Part shown: in pieces, positions 44,080 to 53,663 of the stretch | How the letters are laid out: every line of letters starts with the position of its first letter | How positions within the stretch are numbered: the stretch's first letter is position 1 | NCBI GenBank assembly: GCA_015179025.1 | Contig: WHUX01000164.1 | Span: 57,122 to 121,121 of the forward strand | Direction of reading: 5' to 3' | Source of the DNA: Terfezia claveryi | Taxonomy: Eukaryota; Ascomycota; Pezizomycetes; Pezizales; Pezizaceae | DNA length: 64,000 nucleotides | The notes under the pieces: model-generated | What the model was told of the DNA's origin: nothing | The model's input: only the letters and a program-made list of their open reading frames with translations | The model's database searches: none | Made by a program: the position numbers and the translations under genes

Positions 44080-44409
44080 GTAAGTGAAAGAATGAGAGGA
44101 ACGAGTGAATGAATGAGTGTGTGAGAAGAGATATATTCACATAAACCCCGAAGACCATTGTAGATCCATCACGGCATTCATGGCCTTATTATATACACAA
44201 ATATCGGATCTAGCAAGAACAGTACTGGGACAACCCATCCATCCGTACATATCCATATCCATCTATATCCCCACATATCCAGCATATCCACACACATCAT
44301 ACATATCCGCATCCGTACTCATATCCGCATCCGTGTCTTCACATGTGTGCCATAGGATAGGCTAGCGGGTTGCCATAGGCTAGCGGGTTATGCATATTCC
44401 AACAGTGAG
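44080..44409 (+). mobile_element. Solo LTR (320 bp) with 5-bp target duplication
   Basis: 44085-44404 starts TGAAAGAATG, ends ATGCATATTCCAACA, and lies between GTAAG (44080-44084) and GTGAG (44405-44409). The left arm keeps the empty site (inverted GCCAGTAAGAACTAGG at ~39600-39615), so this inserted after the arms formed. A related end occurs at 500-536. Confidence 0.7.
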
Positions 44410-44848
44410 AACCAGGGGGGGCGAGGTGCAGCCAGGGAAGGCGTCAGTATTTTTGGATATTATTTTATTATTTTATTTTTTGCCTATTGCATTCTGTTTT
44501 TTAATTTAATTTGATTTGTTTTTTAGGTTAATATTATTGGTTTGTTTACTGGTGTGGTGATAATTAACTCGTATTTTGGGGTTGTTTATTTGTTGGTGCA
44601 GTCATTGTTTTGTACTCTGTATGCAATCTGGAATAGTGATGATTATTTTGTATGCAACATTCATTAAACATTTCGTGAGACTGCTGCATGCGGCGTGACT
44701 TAGCGTGAGATTGGTGGCGAGGCCGGTCGTTAGTGCCATTGGTTTCTGGGTCGACCTGCCAATAGCGTCTCATTGGCCAATAGGCCGATATATTTGCCAG
44801 TGTAGCACCTTGGCGCATGGGTCAGAACATGTATGTAGCCTTGTGACT

Positions 44849-45211
44849 ATGTCTGTAACATCTGGACGGGATACTGGCCGGTGCCAGTGGCTAGCGGGGA
44901 GGAGCAATGCATCTTGGATATCTATGAGATCAGCCCATGTACAAGAGCTAAAGTCCAATCCAGATGACACTCCAAATGTCTCTGTTATTTCTTATAAGGT
45001 TGCACTTCAAAGTGTAGAAGCCCTCCATCTCTTCCGTTTTCAAAATCCTTATGTGAATTTAAAGAAAGGTGAGATGTTCTATATAGAGAAAAGCGGGATA
45101 TTGTGGGCATACAAGGCATGGCTGGAAGGGCACAGTGGCAGACATCAATCACTCGTAATTTTAGGCCACGCTCAGACATTTCCTAGTTTTAGTGTACATA
45201 TCGCGATATAA
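44849..45211 (+). CDS. Hypothetical protein, probably transposon-derived
   Basis: ATG at 44849, about 120 residues ('ALQSVEALHLFRFQNPYV', 'EKSGILWAYKAWLEG'), stop at 45211. It overlaps the left edge of a pogo-like terminal sequence (45196-45262), so it may be the truncated end of a transposase. No family is recognised. Confidence 0.3.
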   Translation: MSVTSGRDTGRCQWLAGRSNASWISMRSAHVQELKSNPDDTPNVSVISYKVALQSVEALHLFRFQNPYVNLKKGEMFYIEKSGILWAYKAWLEGHSGRHQSLVILGHAQTFPSFSVHIAI

Positions 45212-45262
45212 GAAACCCCCCTCCAGTCCCGAAGGGGTTTCTTATAACGCGACTCCACTGTA
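45196..45262. mobile_element. Short pogo-like terminal sequence
   Basis: 'TATCGCGATATAAGAAACCC' faces 'GGGTTTCTTATAACGCGACT' and ends CCACTGTA at a TA. It is a near-minimal MITE or a transposon right end. Confidence 0.6.
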
Positions 45263-45309
45263 CACACATCTCTTATTATATTCCACTGCATCTCGGTTGC
45301 AATTATTTC

Positions 45310-46340
45310 CATAGGGAGCTACTGCAATTAATGCTGCCTATTCTTGTGGCACGAGCTGCCATGATACGCTCTGGTGATCTTTCGTAGAGCTAAGTATTCC
45401 AAACGTTCCATTCCTGATATGCGACATGCGGATGTCTGAATTTGCCCGTGTGTTTGAATCAGAACTCTGTGCCCCATGAAAACATAGGATGTATGCATCC
45501 TGTGTATACGGAATATGGATTTCAATGAGCTGGGGACATGCCCCCATTGCCCTTACCCAATCTCAGAAGCACACAATATTTCTTTCCTGCCTTTTCTGTC
45601 TGATGTAGTATGTGTTTCTTGAAATTGAATTTATGGTCAACTGTGATTCCGAGGGTCGTGGTGGAGTGTGATTTATGCTTATCTCCGATGTCTAAGTGGG
45701 AGTCCTTGCCGGTGTACCATTCTAGTTCGTCGATGTTGGGGGTGGATATGAGAGCAACCCGGCGAACAATCTATTGATGTTCGGCAGCTAAATGCCGTGA
45801 CGTGATGATGAGAGGGTTAAAATCAGCTGCATAGCTGAAGAGTGAGAGTATTCTTAGAATTAGATCCTCCTTCTGGTATCTCCTTGACCCCGCTTGGAAC
45901 TCTAGAGGAACTCCATTGAGAGAACAACTTTGAGTTTTAGCTCAATCCCGGTTTTCGACGGTGTGGAAGTCCCATTGACCGATATTGAAGCCCTGCTCTG
46001 TAGTATAGTGCTCAACGCATATGCCACTCCAAGTTGTTGATATCAGATCACTCAGGGTGTTTGTTTTGCTGTGCGCTGTGGCTTTACCATACATCACCGG
46101 GATATGCATCAGCCCCCACGCGAACCCTGTCGGTCCATTCTTGGCGGCATAGCGGACTGCAAAATGAACGGAAACATTGCCAGCAAAATATATATGCCTC
46201 GTAAAGATATAGAGATTCATTGACATGTGGTGGGAATACGAAATGGACGGGTTTGGATGGGTTAATAGATCGATTTTTGGGTGGCATCTAATATTCCGAG
46301 GCAAAATAGAGACAAGCAACTGACCTGCGGTACTGACCAA
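45310..46340 (-). pseudogene. LINE reverse transcriptase remnant
   Basis: Minus strand, with stops: 'FSYAADFN' where 'YADD' is expected, 'LGITVDHKFNFKKHILHQ' with 'AGKKYCVLLRLG' (thumb region), then 'LEYLALRKITRAYHGS'-like sequence downstream. The upstream part (45942-46340) is open for ~130 residues, and its 'EQGFNIGQWDFH' recurs at 31280-31320. Start and end are missing. It partly forms the left arm of the next inverted repeat. Confidence 0.5.
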
Positions 46341-46680
46341 GTCTTGGGAATATATATGAATTGGGGTTTGAATGGCATAATCTAGAGTGTATAGATGCGG
46401 TTTAAGTTGCTTAAAAGTAATAAAGCGATTAGTCTAACTTTGGAAGGCGAGCAGGAGTTTGTGCACTTTTCCGAGATCTATTTATATAAAAATCTGAAGC
46501 AGCCTGAGCCGTACTAAACTCAGCTGGACTAATTATGCCTTGTCTGTGTGAGCCCAAGTCCGTCTCGGTCCGCCTGAGTTTGTCTAACCCACCTGAGTCT
46601 GCTGGACTAAATCTGAAGCTGCCTGAACTCATCTGTATAAATTATATAGATGCTCAGCATTCCTGACCTTCTCTGATAAA
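46085..46680. repeat. Left arm of ~1.8 kb inverted repeat
   Basis: About 590 bp inverted match to 47315-47890, sharing words such as 'GGAATATATATGAATTGGGG', 'CGATTAGTCTAACTTTGGAA' and 'GCCTGAGCCGTACTAAACTC'. The arm contains part of the LINE remnant. Confidence 0.75.
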
Positions 46681-47314
46681 CTCTAGGCTAGTCTAGACAC
46701 ACCATAGCAATATTGAACTTCAATAAGCTAATATATATTTGCTTGAAGCTACTTGAGACGTCCCAAACTAGTATAAACTCTTGTGAATTACTATTAGGTT
46801 ACTTCAAGTCAGTTGAGCTCGCTGGAGCATACCAATACATATCAGAACTACTCTAATCTCACCAGCATTTATTTTTGGCCATCATATAGTAACTCGGGGT
46901 TAGCTTCCACAGGTCTAGATTGCTTTAGTATACTTGAGAGGCAGTACCTCCATAAGTAATTTTAAACTTCAATTAGGATAAGTCATCCAAGTCAGCTTAG
47001 GCTAGCTTAACCTAGTATATATGCCTGCATCTATCTCAATATACTGAACATTATCTTCTTTACCACTCTGTACAATCACGGACTCTCAAATGAATTGTCC
47101 AAACTCAGGTGGATTCAGGTAAGTCTGAGTTGGCCTATCTAAGCCTGAATTGAATATGCATAGGGCTATATAGGGTAGTATAGGGCTAGGCTAGTAAAGA
47201 GAAGCTCAAGTGAAGGTCCAGTGGTATCACACAGTTTAGAAGTAGTACCCATTACATTATAGAAGTTCAATATTGTTCTGGTGTGCCTAGTCTTCTAGCC
47301 CACAATTTGTCAGA
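46681..47314. other. Loop of the inverted repeat
   Basis: AT-rich sequence rich in 'CTTGAGC', 'TTGAACTTCAATA' and 'AACTC' words, like degenerate copies of arm repeats. No gene. Confidence 0.4.
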
Positions 47315-47890
47315 CAAGGTCAGGATCTATATAATTTATGCAGACGAGTTTAGGCAGCTTCAGATTTAGTCCAGCAGACTCAGGCAGGCCAGGCAAACTC
47401 AGGTGGACCAAGATGGACTTGAGCTCACACAGGCAAGGCATAATTAGTCCAGCTGAGTTTAGTACGGCTTAGGCTGCTTCAGATTTTTATATAAACAGAT
47501 CTCGGAAAAGTGCACAAACTCCTGCTCACCTTCCAAAGTTAGACTAATCGCTTTATTACTTTTAAGCAACTTAAACTACATCTATACACTCTAGATTATG
47601 ACATTCAAACCCCAATTCATATATATTCCCTACCGCAGGTCAGTTGCTTGTCCCTATTTTGCCTCGGAATATTAAATGCCACCCAAAAATCCATCTATTA
47701 ACCCATCCAAACCCGTCCATTTCGCATTCCCACCACATGTCAATGAATCTCTATATCTTTACGAGGCATATATATTTTGCTGGCAATGGTTCCGTTCATT
47801 TTGCAGTCCGCTATGCCGCCAAGAATGGACCGACAGGGGTTCGCATGGGGGCTGATGCATATCCCGGTGATGATGCATTACCCGGTGATG
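47315..47890. repeat. Right arm of ~1.8 kb inverted repeat
   Basis: Inverted copy of 46085-46680. On the plus strand it reads through 'PILPRNIKCHPKIHLLTHP' and 'MNLYIFTRHIYFAGN', parallel to the minus-strand frame at 45942-46340. Confidence 0.75.
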
Positions 47891-48211
47891 GATGGTAGTT
47901 GTCATCAATGCTTATGTCGCTTTTGTATCCGTCGATGCCTGGTGACGGCAGCCGGTAACTAATGGATTTCGCCGATACATTATCCTTTCCATTGCCCATG
48001 CCTGCATTGCCTGACATGTCGTCAAGGGTTGTTACTTTGCGGCTCCGCAGTGTTGGTCATCGACGGGCGTCGCAAAACTCAGAAGTAAGCTGCGTGCCAA
48101 CGGCACGAGACTAGTGCCAACCAGACCAGTCAGTTGCTATGTTCTGCCTAGACCCATATCTGCATAGTTCATGCCAAATTAGTATTAGCAGCGCAACTAA
48201 CATGTAACAAG
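47891..48211. other. LINE-like scrap and insertion cores
   Basis: 'TTACTTTGCGGCTCCGCAGTG' matches 25335-25355 in part. A degenerate ultra-short insertion core (AGTGCCAACCAGACC) is at ~48113. No gene. Confidence 0.35.
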
Positions 48212-48245
48212 GGGTCTTATGTACTAGTCTGGTTGTGGGTCTTAC
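48212..48245 (-). mobile_element. Minimal insertion core (16 bp) between 9-bp repeats
   Basis: GGGTCTTAT (48212-48220) and GGGTCTTAC (48237-48245) flank GTACTAGTCTGGTTGT, a minus-oriented core of the ultra-short unit. Confidence 0.5.
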
Positions 48246-48506
48246 AGCTGCACTATGTACCCTAGTCTCGTGCCCAGACCCTCTGTTAAGAGGATGTACC
48301 CCGGCTTGCATATTTCGGCTTGCAGTCTCATGCCAAGACCCTTCTCGCAGTTGGCATGACAATCTTGAATGTGCGCTTAGCAGCCAAGTGCTTAGTCATA
48401 ATCTCATCGCGTGGCATTGGATTAGTCTGTATTGCATATTTTCAGCTTCTGCACCCACGGCATCTTGCTGTCGCTCTCAAGTTTTCGCAAATCCACCGCG
48501 TCTGCC

Positions 48507-50683
48507 ATGCATCCTCTACCCGACCAGGCACTCCTGACTGCTGAGAGGGAGCAGTACTTTATTACACGCAAGTCCTGCCCTTCTCTCCTTGTTAAGGGTC
48601 CCTACGGAGTACTTAATTTTTCCACCTGTACAGAGACAAGTCAAATCTTGAAACAAATACAGGTCGATGAACTGTGGGATTCAGTCTTGCGAAAACTCAT
48701 CCGTGATGTTTGTCTTGTCCTTCCTTTCCTCCGGAGAATCGTTTCCTAGTTATTAATAATCGTCTGTAGGTCGCAAACTTATTCGCTACGCAGCTGGCAA
48801 TACGAGACCAGCAGCTCGCAGCACGAGACCAGCAGCTCGCAGCGCAAAACCAGCAGCTCGCAGCACGAGACCAGCAGCTCGCAGCACGAGACCAGCAGCT
48901 CGCAGCGCAAAACCAGCAGCTCGCAGCACGAGACCAGCAGCTCGCAGCGCAAAACCAGCAGCTCGCAGCACGAGACCAGCAGCTCGCAGCGCAAAACCAG
49001 CAGCTCGCAGCACAAAACCAGCAGCTCGCAGCACTTGTTGAGAAAAATTCTGAAACTCTGGCCATTGTTAACCTGTCCGCAGCCCTGAATAAAGTCTCCA
49101 CCCCACCCGCCCTACCCAACCCACATCCACGCTATGCGGGGTCAGTCACGCGCGCAAAGGCATGGCAGCAGGCGATTTCCCAGACCACCTCAGCCATCAA
49201 CCAAGACCCGCCATCAACTGCGAGGCGGGGTATCGACCCCAACGCAAACTTAGTCCCGCAACTCACAAGATTCACTTGTGAGGAAGAGCAGAACATCGAC
49301 TACGCCTCCGTCGTCCGCTTATTAAACACATACTTCTCCCCGCAAACCTCCCTTGGCTTCGGCAAAACCCATGTCCTTGACACACATGAACGTCGTTATT
49401 TAAATGACCTCGCTCCAGACATCACTATCCAACGCAATACGAATTCTGCTGACCGCTTTAATGTCGCTGCCGTGCTCGATCTCAAAGGCACCGCTTCTGG
49501 GCCTGGGGGTAAGCTCGGTACCGCTAACAACCTTGGCCAAATCTGGGACTACCTCATGGAACTGGTAGACTGCCAACCTGGGAGGTGTATATTCCTCGCG
49601 ATGTTGACGGACCTTAAAGACGCGATTATAGTCAAATACACCATTGGCTCCACGTATGGGCAGCATCGCAGACGTAGTCAACAACCTAGCTCATATACAG
49701 GCAGGTTAGTGCAGTACAAGAAAACCACACTCGCAATTGCTCTCAGACACCTGTATAATGAACTTACAGCGGAAACTGCAAACCCACCAATGCTTCCATT
49801 CCACCCTGGCGCCGGGGAACTAGTCCATGTCCTTCAGCGACAGTCCAATGCTGTCGTTGCAGTTTACTGTTCTCCGGAAGGAAAAAACCGGATTGTTAAA
49901 GCCGCATCCAAACCCGTCTGGACCGAGGCAATCAGCTCTGAAATCAATATCCTCCAACTGCTTCAGACTCCAGGCAAACCCAGGTCTGTCCCAGAGCTTG
50001 TCTATATCCACAATCATGAAGTGGTCGGCGAGTTACCCGAGTTTGGAATTACACCTGCAGGACAGTGTATTCATTTGGAGCTTTTTAAGGACCCTGTGGA
50101 GTTTAAGGTTTGTTTGGAAGATGTTCTCCAAGCGCTGGTGTGGGTCCATGAGAAAGGGGTGGTGCATAGGGATGTGAGGACGGATAATGTGGTTGTTTAT
50201 CAAGATTGGGATGCTGAGGATATCGGGGAGATTGACAGGAAATGGAGATATAGGGGCTTATTGATTGATTTTGATAGAGCGACGAAGATTGGGATTGACT
50301 GCGTTTATGAGGGAGGCTATATTTCTTGTCCGTCGGAACTGCTTCAGCGAGCGCGGAATGTTTACTCACCTAGCGATATGGATCTCGACAATAATGAGGA
50401 TGAGAATTCACCATTCGAAACTCTCCTCTACAAGCCCCGTCCAGTCCACGACTACCTTGCATTCGTAATGTTGATAAATACACTTATCTTCCCCTTTCCC
50501 CTGCGCTGGTTCAGTTATAATCGTATTGAACGGGTGAATTCAGCGGAACAGGAGAGGCTGGTGAGGTTATGGGAGGTATTGAAGACCAGTGACCCATGGA
50601 GACAAATGGTGCACTTAGCGGAGCAGGAAGTAAACGAGCTGGATATGTGGAGAGTGCAGCTTGAGTTTCTAGTTTGGTTGTAG
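48507..50683 (+). CDS. FunK1-like protein kinase, copy 2 (two exons)
   Basis: Exon 1 is 48507-48707 (67 codons), the intron 48708-48769 (62 nt, GTTTGT...TGTAG, phase 0), exon 2 48770-50683. The product is 704 residues. Exon 1 joins smoothly to 'VANLFATQLAIRD' and then ten QQLAARD/QQLAAQN heptads (coiled coil). The kinase part has 'RIVKAASK', 'HRDVRTDNVVV' and 'LLIDFDRAT' (DFD in place of DFG, as in FunK1 kinases). It is near-identical to copy 1 (28581-30744), which lies inverted 20 kb away. Differences are one heptad more, a net four-residue loss in the acidic 'DLDNNEDENS' stretch, a few substitutions and the donor site. Both frames are open, so either could be functional. No neighbouring gene suggests a pathway. 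Confidence 0.85.
48790..49035 (+). repeat. 21-bp coding minisatellite in kinase copy 2
   Basis: Ten full 21-bp units plus partial ends alternate between CAGCAGCTCGCAGCACGAGAC-type and GCGCAAAAC-type forms. Same unit as 30245-30465. Confidence 0.85.
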
Positions 50684-50762
50684 ATGTGGGAGTTGGGAGT
50701 AGGCTTGTCTGCTAAGTTGCGTGTCTGCTTATATAAAATGTAGTGTTTGTATATCATAGAAA

Positions 50763-50969
50763 CTGCAGATAAATCAGTCAAGTTACAAGTTAGAGTGGAG
50801 TCTCAATATAAGAAACCTGTGATGCAAGAAACTTCATGATGTAAAGTAACTAATCCCTGGTGCCGCAAGAATAACGTAATCTGTTCCAGAAAGCATTCGC
50901 ATGGCCGATACCACCATGACATCAAGCGTTACCATGTGTACTACACCTCCAAATGATGTCTAGGGAATG
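50763..50969. mobile_element. 3' flank of kinase copy 2 with pogo-like scrap
   Basis: The inverted duplication with 28493-30790 ends near 50762. 'GAGTGGAGTCTCAATATAAG' at 50795 is a pogo-like terminal word with no partner. Confidence 0.4.
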
Positions 50970-51002
50970 TTTCTCTCTAGTCTGGTTGGCTAGTTTCTCT
51001 CT
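50970..51002 (-). mobile_element. Minimal insertion core (15 bp) between perfect 9-bp repeats
   Basis: TTTCTCTCT at 50970-50978 and 50994-51002 flank AGTCTGGTTGGCTAG, the inverted form of the ultra-short unit's end. Confidence 0.55.
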
Positions 51003-51859
51003 ACCAGACGGTCAGGTATGCAAGTGCTGCGCAAGCGTTATCTCGCCCAGGATGTCTATATTAATGAGGTGCGGGCAGTCGTGAATCCAGTAAAGGAATG
51101 GAATGAATAGAAGCGGGAAGCTATCAGCAATAAGATGAATAAAAGTAGGAAATACATAAGCTATGTGTACATACGATTAACTGAAAGAACACATATACAC
51201 TCATGAGATCCTATGGAACGTCATATGAAGCACATATAATGTACACACATGTACGGAAGCTTCACACATGTGAAGTGCATATGTGGGTCTGTCGGGTATT
51301 GGTGGAATGATATGCATATACCGTATTAATTCGCAACTAAGAATGCTGTCATTCACAAACGGGCGGTCGGAGGGACCTTAAGCTTACTGACTTATATGCG
51401 ATACTAGATACTTTCTTATAAAAGAAACTCCAAAAAAGACGACAGTGGCATAATTGATATCTTTTTACACGATCTCCTCTCCAAGCATAATTGTAGCATA
51501 TTGCATGGCCTCTTCTTCAGTAATGTAATCTCCCTGCTCAATGTCACTTTCATCCGCTTCCTCCTCATCAAATCGCTGTCCGCCTGCTAGAATTCTGCAG
51601 TTTAAATACTGAGGTTGCGCGAGGTTTTTGACTGGTGGTTTGCGCACTGGGTCCAGGACGGAATTGACATATTACTGAGTCCAGCACGAGGTGCCTGCGG
51701 AATTGACATTGTAACAAGTGATGGTGATGAGTGAAAGAAACCGGCAGCGCCAGTCAACGTTGACATTCCTATACTACAGTCCTATAAGAAAATTTTGCTG
51801 TAAGACTCTTAAACATCATTCGGATAAAAATTAGGCTGTTTTACCCCTGTCTTATACAC
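51003..51859. other. No confident gene
   Basis: An acidic 60-residue minus-strand frame (51465-51647, 'EEEADESDIEQGDYITEEEA') may be a broken transposon protein end. The rest is AT-rich and unassigned. Confidence 0.3.
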
Positions 51860-51993
51860 TACAGTATTCTCTCGATACATATAAGAATATTTGATATAAG
51901 AATATATTTGAGATAAGAATATACCCCCCCCCCACCCCCATACAAAATAAGGATATATATGATAGATGAATATTCTTATTTTTTCGCGGTTGT

Positions 51994-52091
51994 TTGCTAA
52001 GGTATTCCGGGTGGCTCTTCATGGTCCCCTTACTGGGACCGAATAAGAGTAACAAGTATTTTTTAAAGAAAAAAAAATTGCTAAGGTATTC
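51994..52091 (+). mobile_element. LINE-B 3' tail insertion (70 bp) with perfect 14-bp target duplication
   Basis: TTGCTAAGGTATTC at 51994-52007 and 52078-52091 flank 'CGGGTGGCTCTTC...TTACTGGGACCGAATAAGAG' and an A tail. The empty counterpart at ~27130-27145 reads TACTAAGTTATTCC. Confidence 0.9.
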
Positions 52092-52156
52092 TTATAGCAA
52101 GAGTACCTGATTGGGTAATGTATAACAGCCTAGCCAGAATAGGAAGGGTATCGAGA

Positions 52157-52205
52157 AGAAATACCTCTCTGCGAGAGGCTTGTGCCAACCAGACTAAGAA
52201 AACCC
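52157..52205 (+). mobile_element. Ultra-short insertion (31 bp) inside the pogo element
   Basis: 52166-52196 begins TCTCTGCGAGAGG and ends CTTGTGCCAACCAGACTA. The flanking 9-mers AGAAATACC and AGAAAACCC agree at 7 positions. The related element at ~27222-27235 reads AAGAAATCCCGC with no insert. Confidence 0.6.
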
Positions 52206-52303
52206 CGTACACCGTAAGCACACAACGCCGCCAAAAACAACACCGTGACACACAATACTACTACACATACAATACCACCTCCGAACTCCCGAACTAATTC
52301 TAT

Positions 52304-52507
52304 ATGCCTGCTACTGGTGCATTGAAACATCAAGGGTGGACTGAGAAAGAACGCAAGGAGATATATGACTATGCAAATGCACATCCTGCTGCACAACTGG
52401 CAGACAAAAGGAAAGGCAAGCAAACAGTCATTAACGCCTTTTTCACTTCATCCAGGGCTGTTCCTTACCTAGTTCTTCCTCTACCACACGTTAATTCTCT
52501 TATTTGA
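52304..52507 (+). pseudogene. pogo transposase N-terminal remnant
   Basis: 67 residues from an ATG: 'GWTEKERKEIYDYANAHPAA' looks like the first helix of the CENP-B/pogo DNA-binding domain ('..LTxxQRxEIcxYaxxHP..'). It then runs into unrelated sequence to a stop, consistent with an internal deletion of the catalytic region. Confidence 0.55.
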
Positions 52508-52616
52508 TGTACACCTTTAGTAGCTACCCTGACATTTGACATAAGAATATATTTGATATAATATAAGAATATTACCCCCCTGCCGGACGATATTCTTATA
52601 TCGAGAGTATACTGTA

Positions 52617-53017
52617 ATACTGTCCTGCCGAGTGGTACTTTCTTAGTTGCGAATTAATATGGTATTCTAACAGTCTGCCTTTCTAGGGAATCATCTACAG
52701 CTCAGAAAAGAGGGAAGAATTTATCGTCTTCAATACTAGAGCAAGTGTTCTACCAAGCATTGGGCCAAAGGCTAGCCAAACCCAATACCCTACGGCCCCT
52801 CCGTATGCGACATTGGTAAGCCTGTCCGGACAGAAGATTGGTGGGTGACATCCTTAGTACCAGCTAGGGAGGGTCAAGGAACTTCTTTGTCAACAAAAAC
52901 ATCGACGCAATTCTGACGGAGGTTAGCAGCTCAAACAACACTTCAAGCTACAGCTGCCACTGCAACCAAGGTACAAACAAAAGGTGAAATGCAGTACTAG
53001 CTCCGGTGGTGACACTC
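52617..53017. other. No gene recognised
   Basis: Contains 'GTTGCGAATTAATATGGTA', an inverted echo of 51320-51345. Otherwise unassigned; perhaps decayed retroelement coding. Confidence 0.3.
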
Positions 53018-53107
53018 CAGATAGCTCCCTCTTTTTTTTTTATTATTAAATACTTGTTACTCCTATGCGGCCCCATTAGGGGGCCATGAGGAGCAGATAG
53101 CTCCCTC
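53018..53107 (-). mobile_element. LINE-B tail insertion (62 bp) with perfect 14-bp target duplication
   Basis: CAGATAGCTCCCTC at 53018-53031 and 53094-53107 flank a minus-strand tail (poly(T), then 'AAATACTTGTTACTCCTATG' and 'GGGGGCCATGAGGAG'). Confidence 0.9.
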
Positions 53108-53663
53108 AGTGGCGGCAAAAATCAATTTCCTGGATGACTTGCCTCGTGGACACAGAGGGAGAAATAAGATGCATTCACGTGACCCCCTCGTCATACCATA
53201 GACAGCCGAATATGAGTACTGATTTACCAAAATAGTAAGACCCTACCGTATACCGAAGGACAATGAGAAGAGCATGGTTACCATACTGCACCAAAAAACA
53301 CCCCAATATATCATACACGACATCAACATCCAAGGACCGAGCGATCGAACGAGCTCGACTACTAGGACAGCCCCGAGGTCGTACACAAGCTTAAACTGAT
53401 CAGCACGCTCCTGTGAGCAGGCTTATCCGGTTTTCCTAGTCCTTTAATTCACTTCACAGATTCCCCCGAGGGTCAAGTTCGCTGAACTTCTCGCCTCGAA
53501 AGCGGGGTCTTTCTCCCTGACTAATATACGTGGCAACCGATCCAACCTAGGTTGATTCGGCCGACCACTGAGCTCAGGGGCACGTTACTCGGTTTTTTTA
53601 GATCGCACACGCCGCTGGTCGTTTTTCCCGTATTAAATCGGAGGGCGGTCAGCTTCTGTGACG

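Larger units (their letters stand above)
42671..44800. repeat. Right arm of the fold-back structure
   Basis: Inverted match to 39216-40325, about twice as long because the 45-bp array is expanded (42890-44035) and a 320-bp solo LTR has inserted (44085-44404). Confidence 0.8.
51860..52616 (+). mobile_element. Internally deleted pogo-type element
   Basis: TACAGTATTCTCTCGAT at the left (51860) faces TATCGAGAGTATACTGTA at the right (52599-52616), with TA at both borders. It has inner 'ATAAGAATATTTGATATAAG' subterminal repeats. The interior keeps only a transposase N-terminus (52304-52507). Two later insertions sit inside (52008-52077 and 52166-52196). The left half is collinear with 27036-27270, which lacks both. 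Confidence 0.8.

Noticed and set aside
39509..44158. Several frames of 90-207 residues on both strands
   Set aside because: All show a 15-residue period set by the 45-bp tandem unit and are open on both strands at once, as expected of a repeat without stops.
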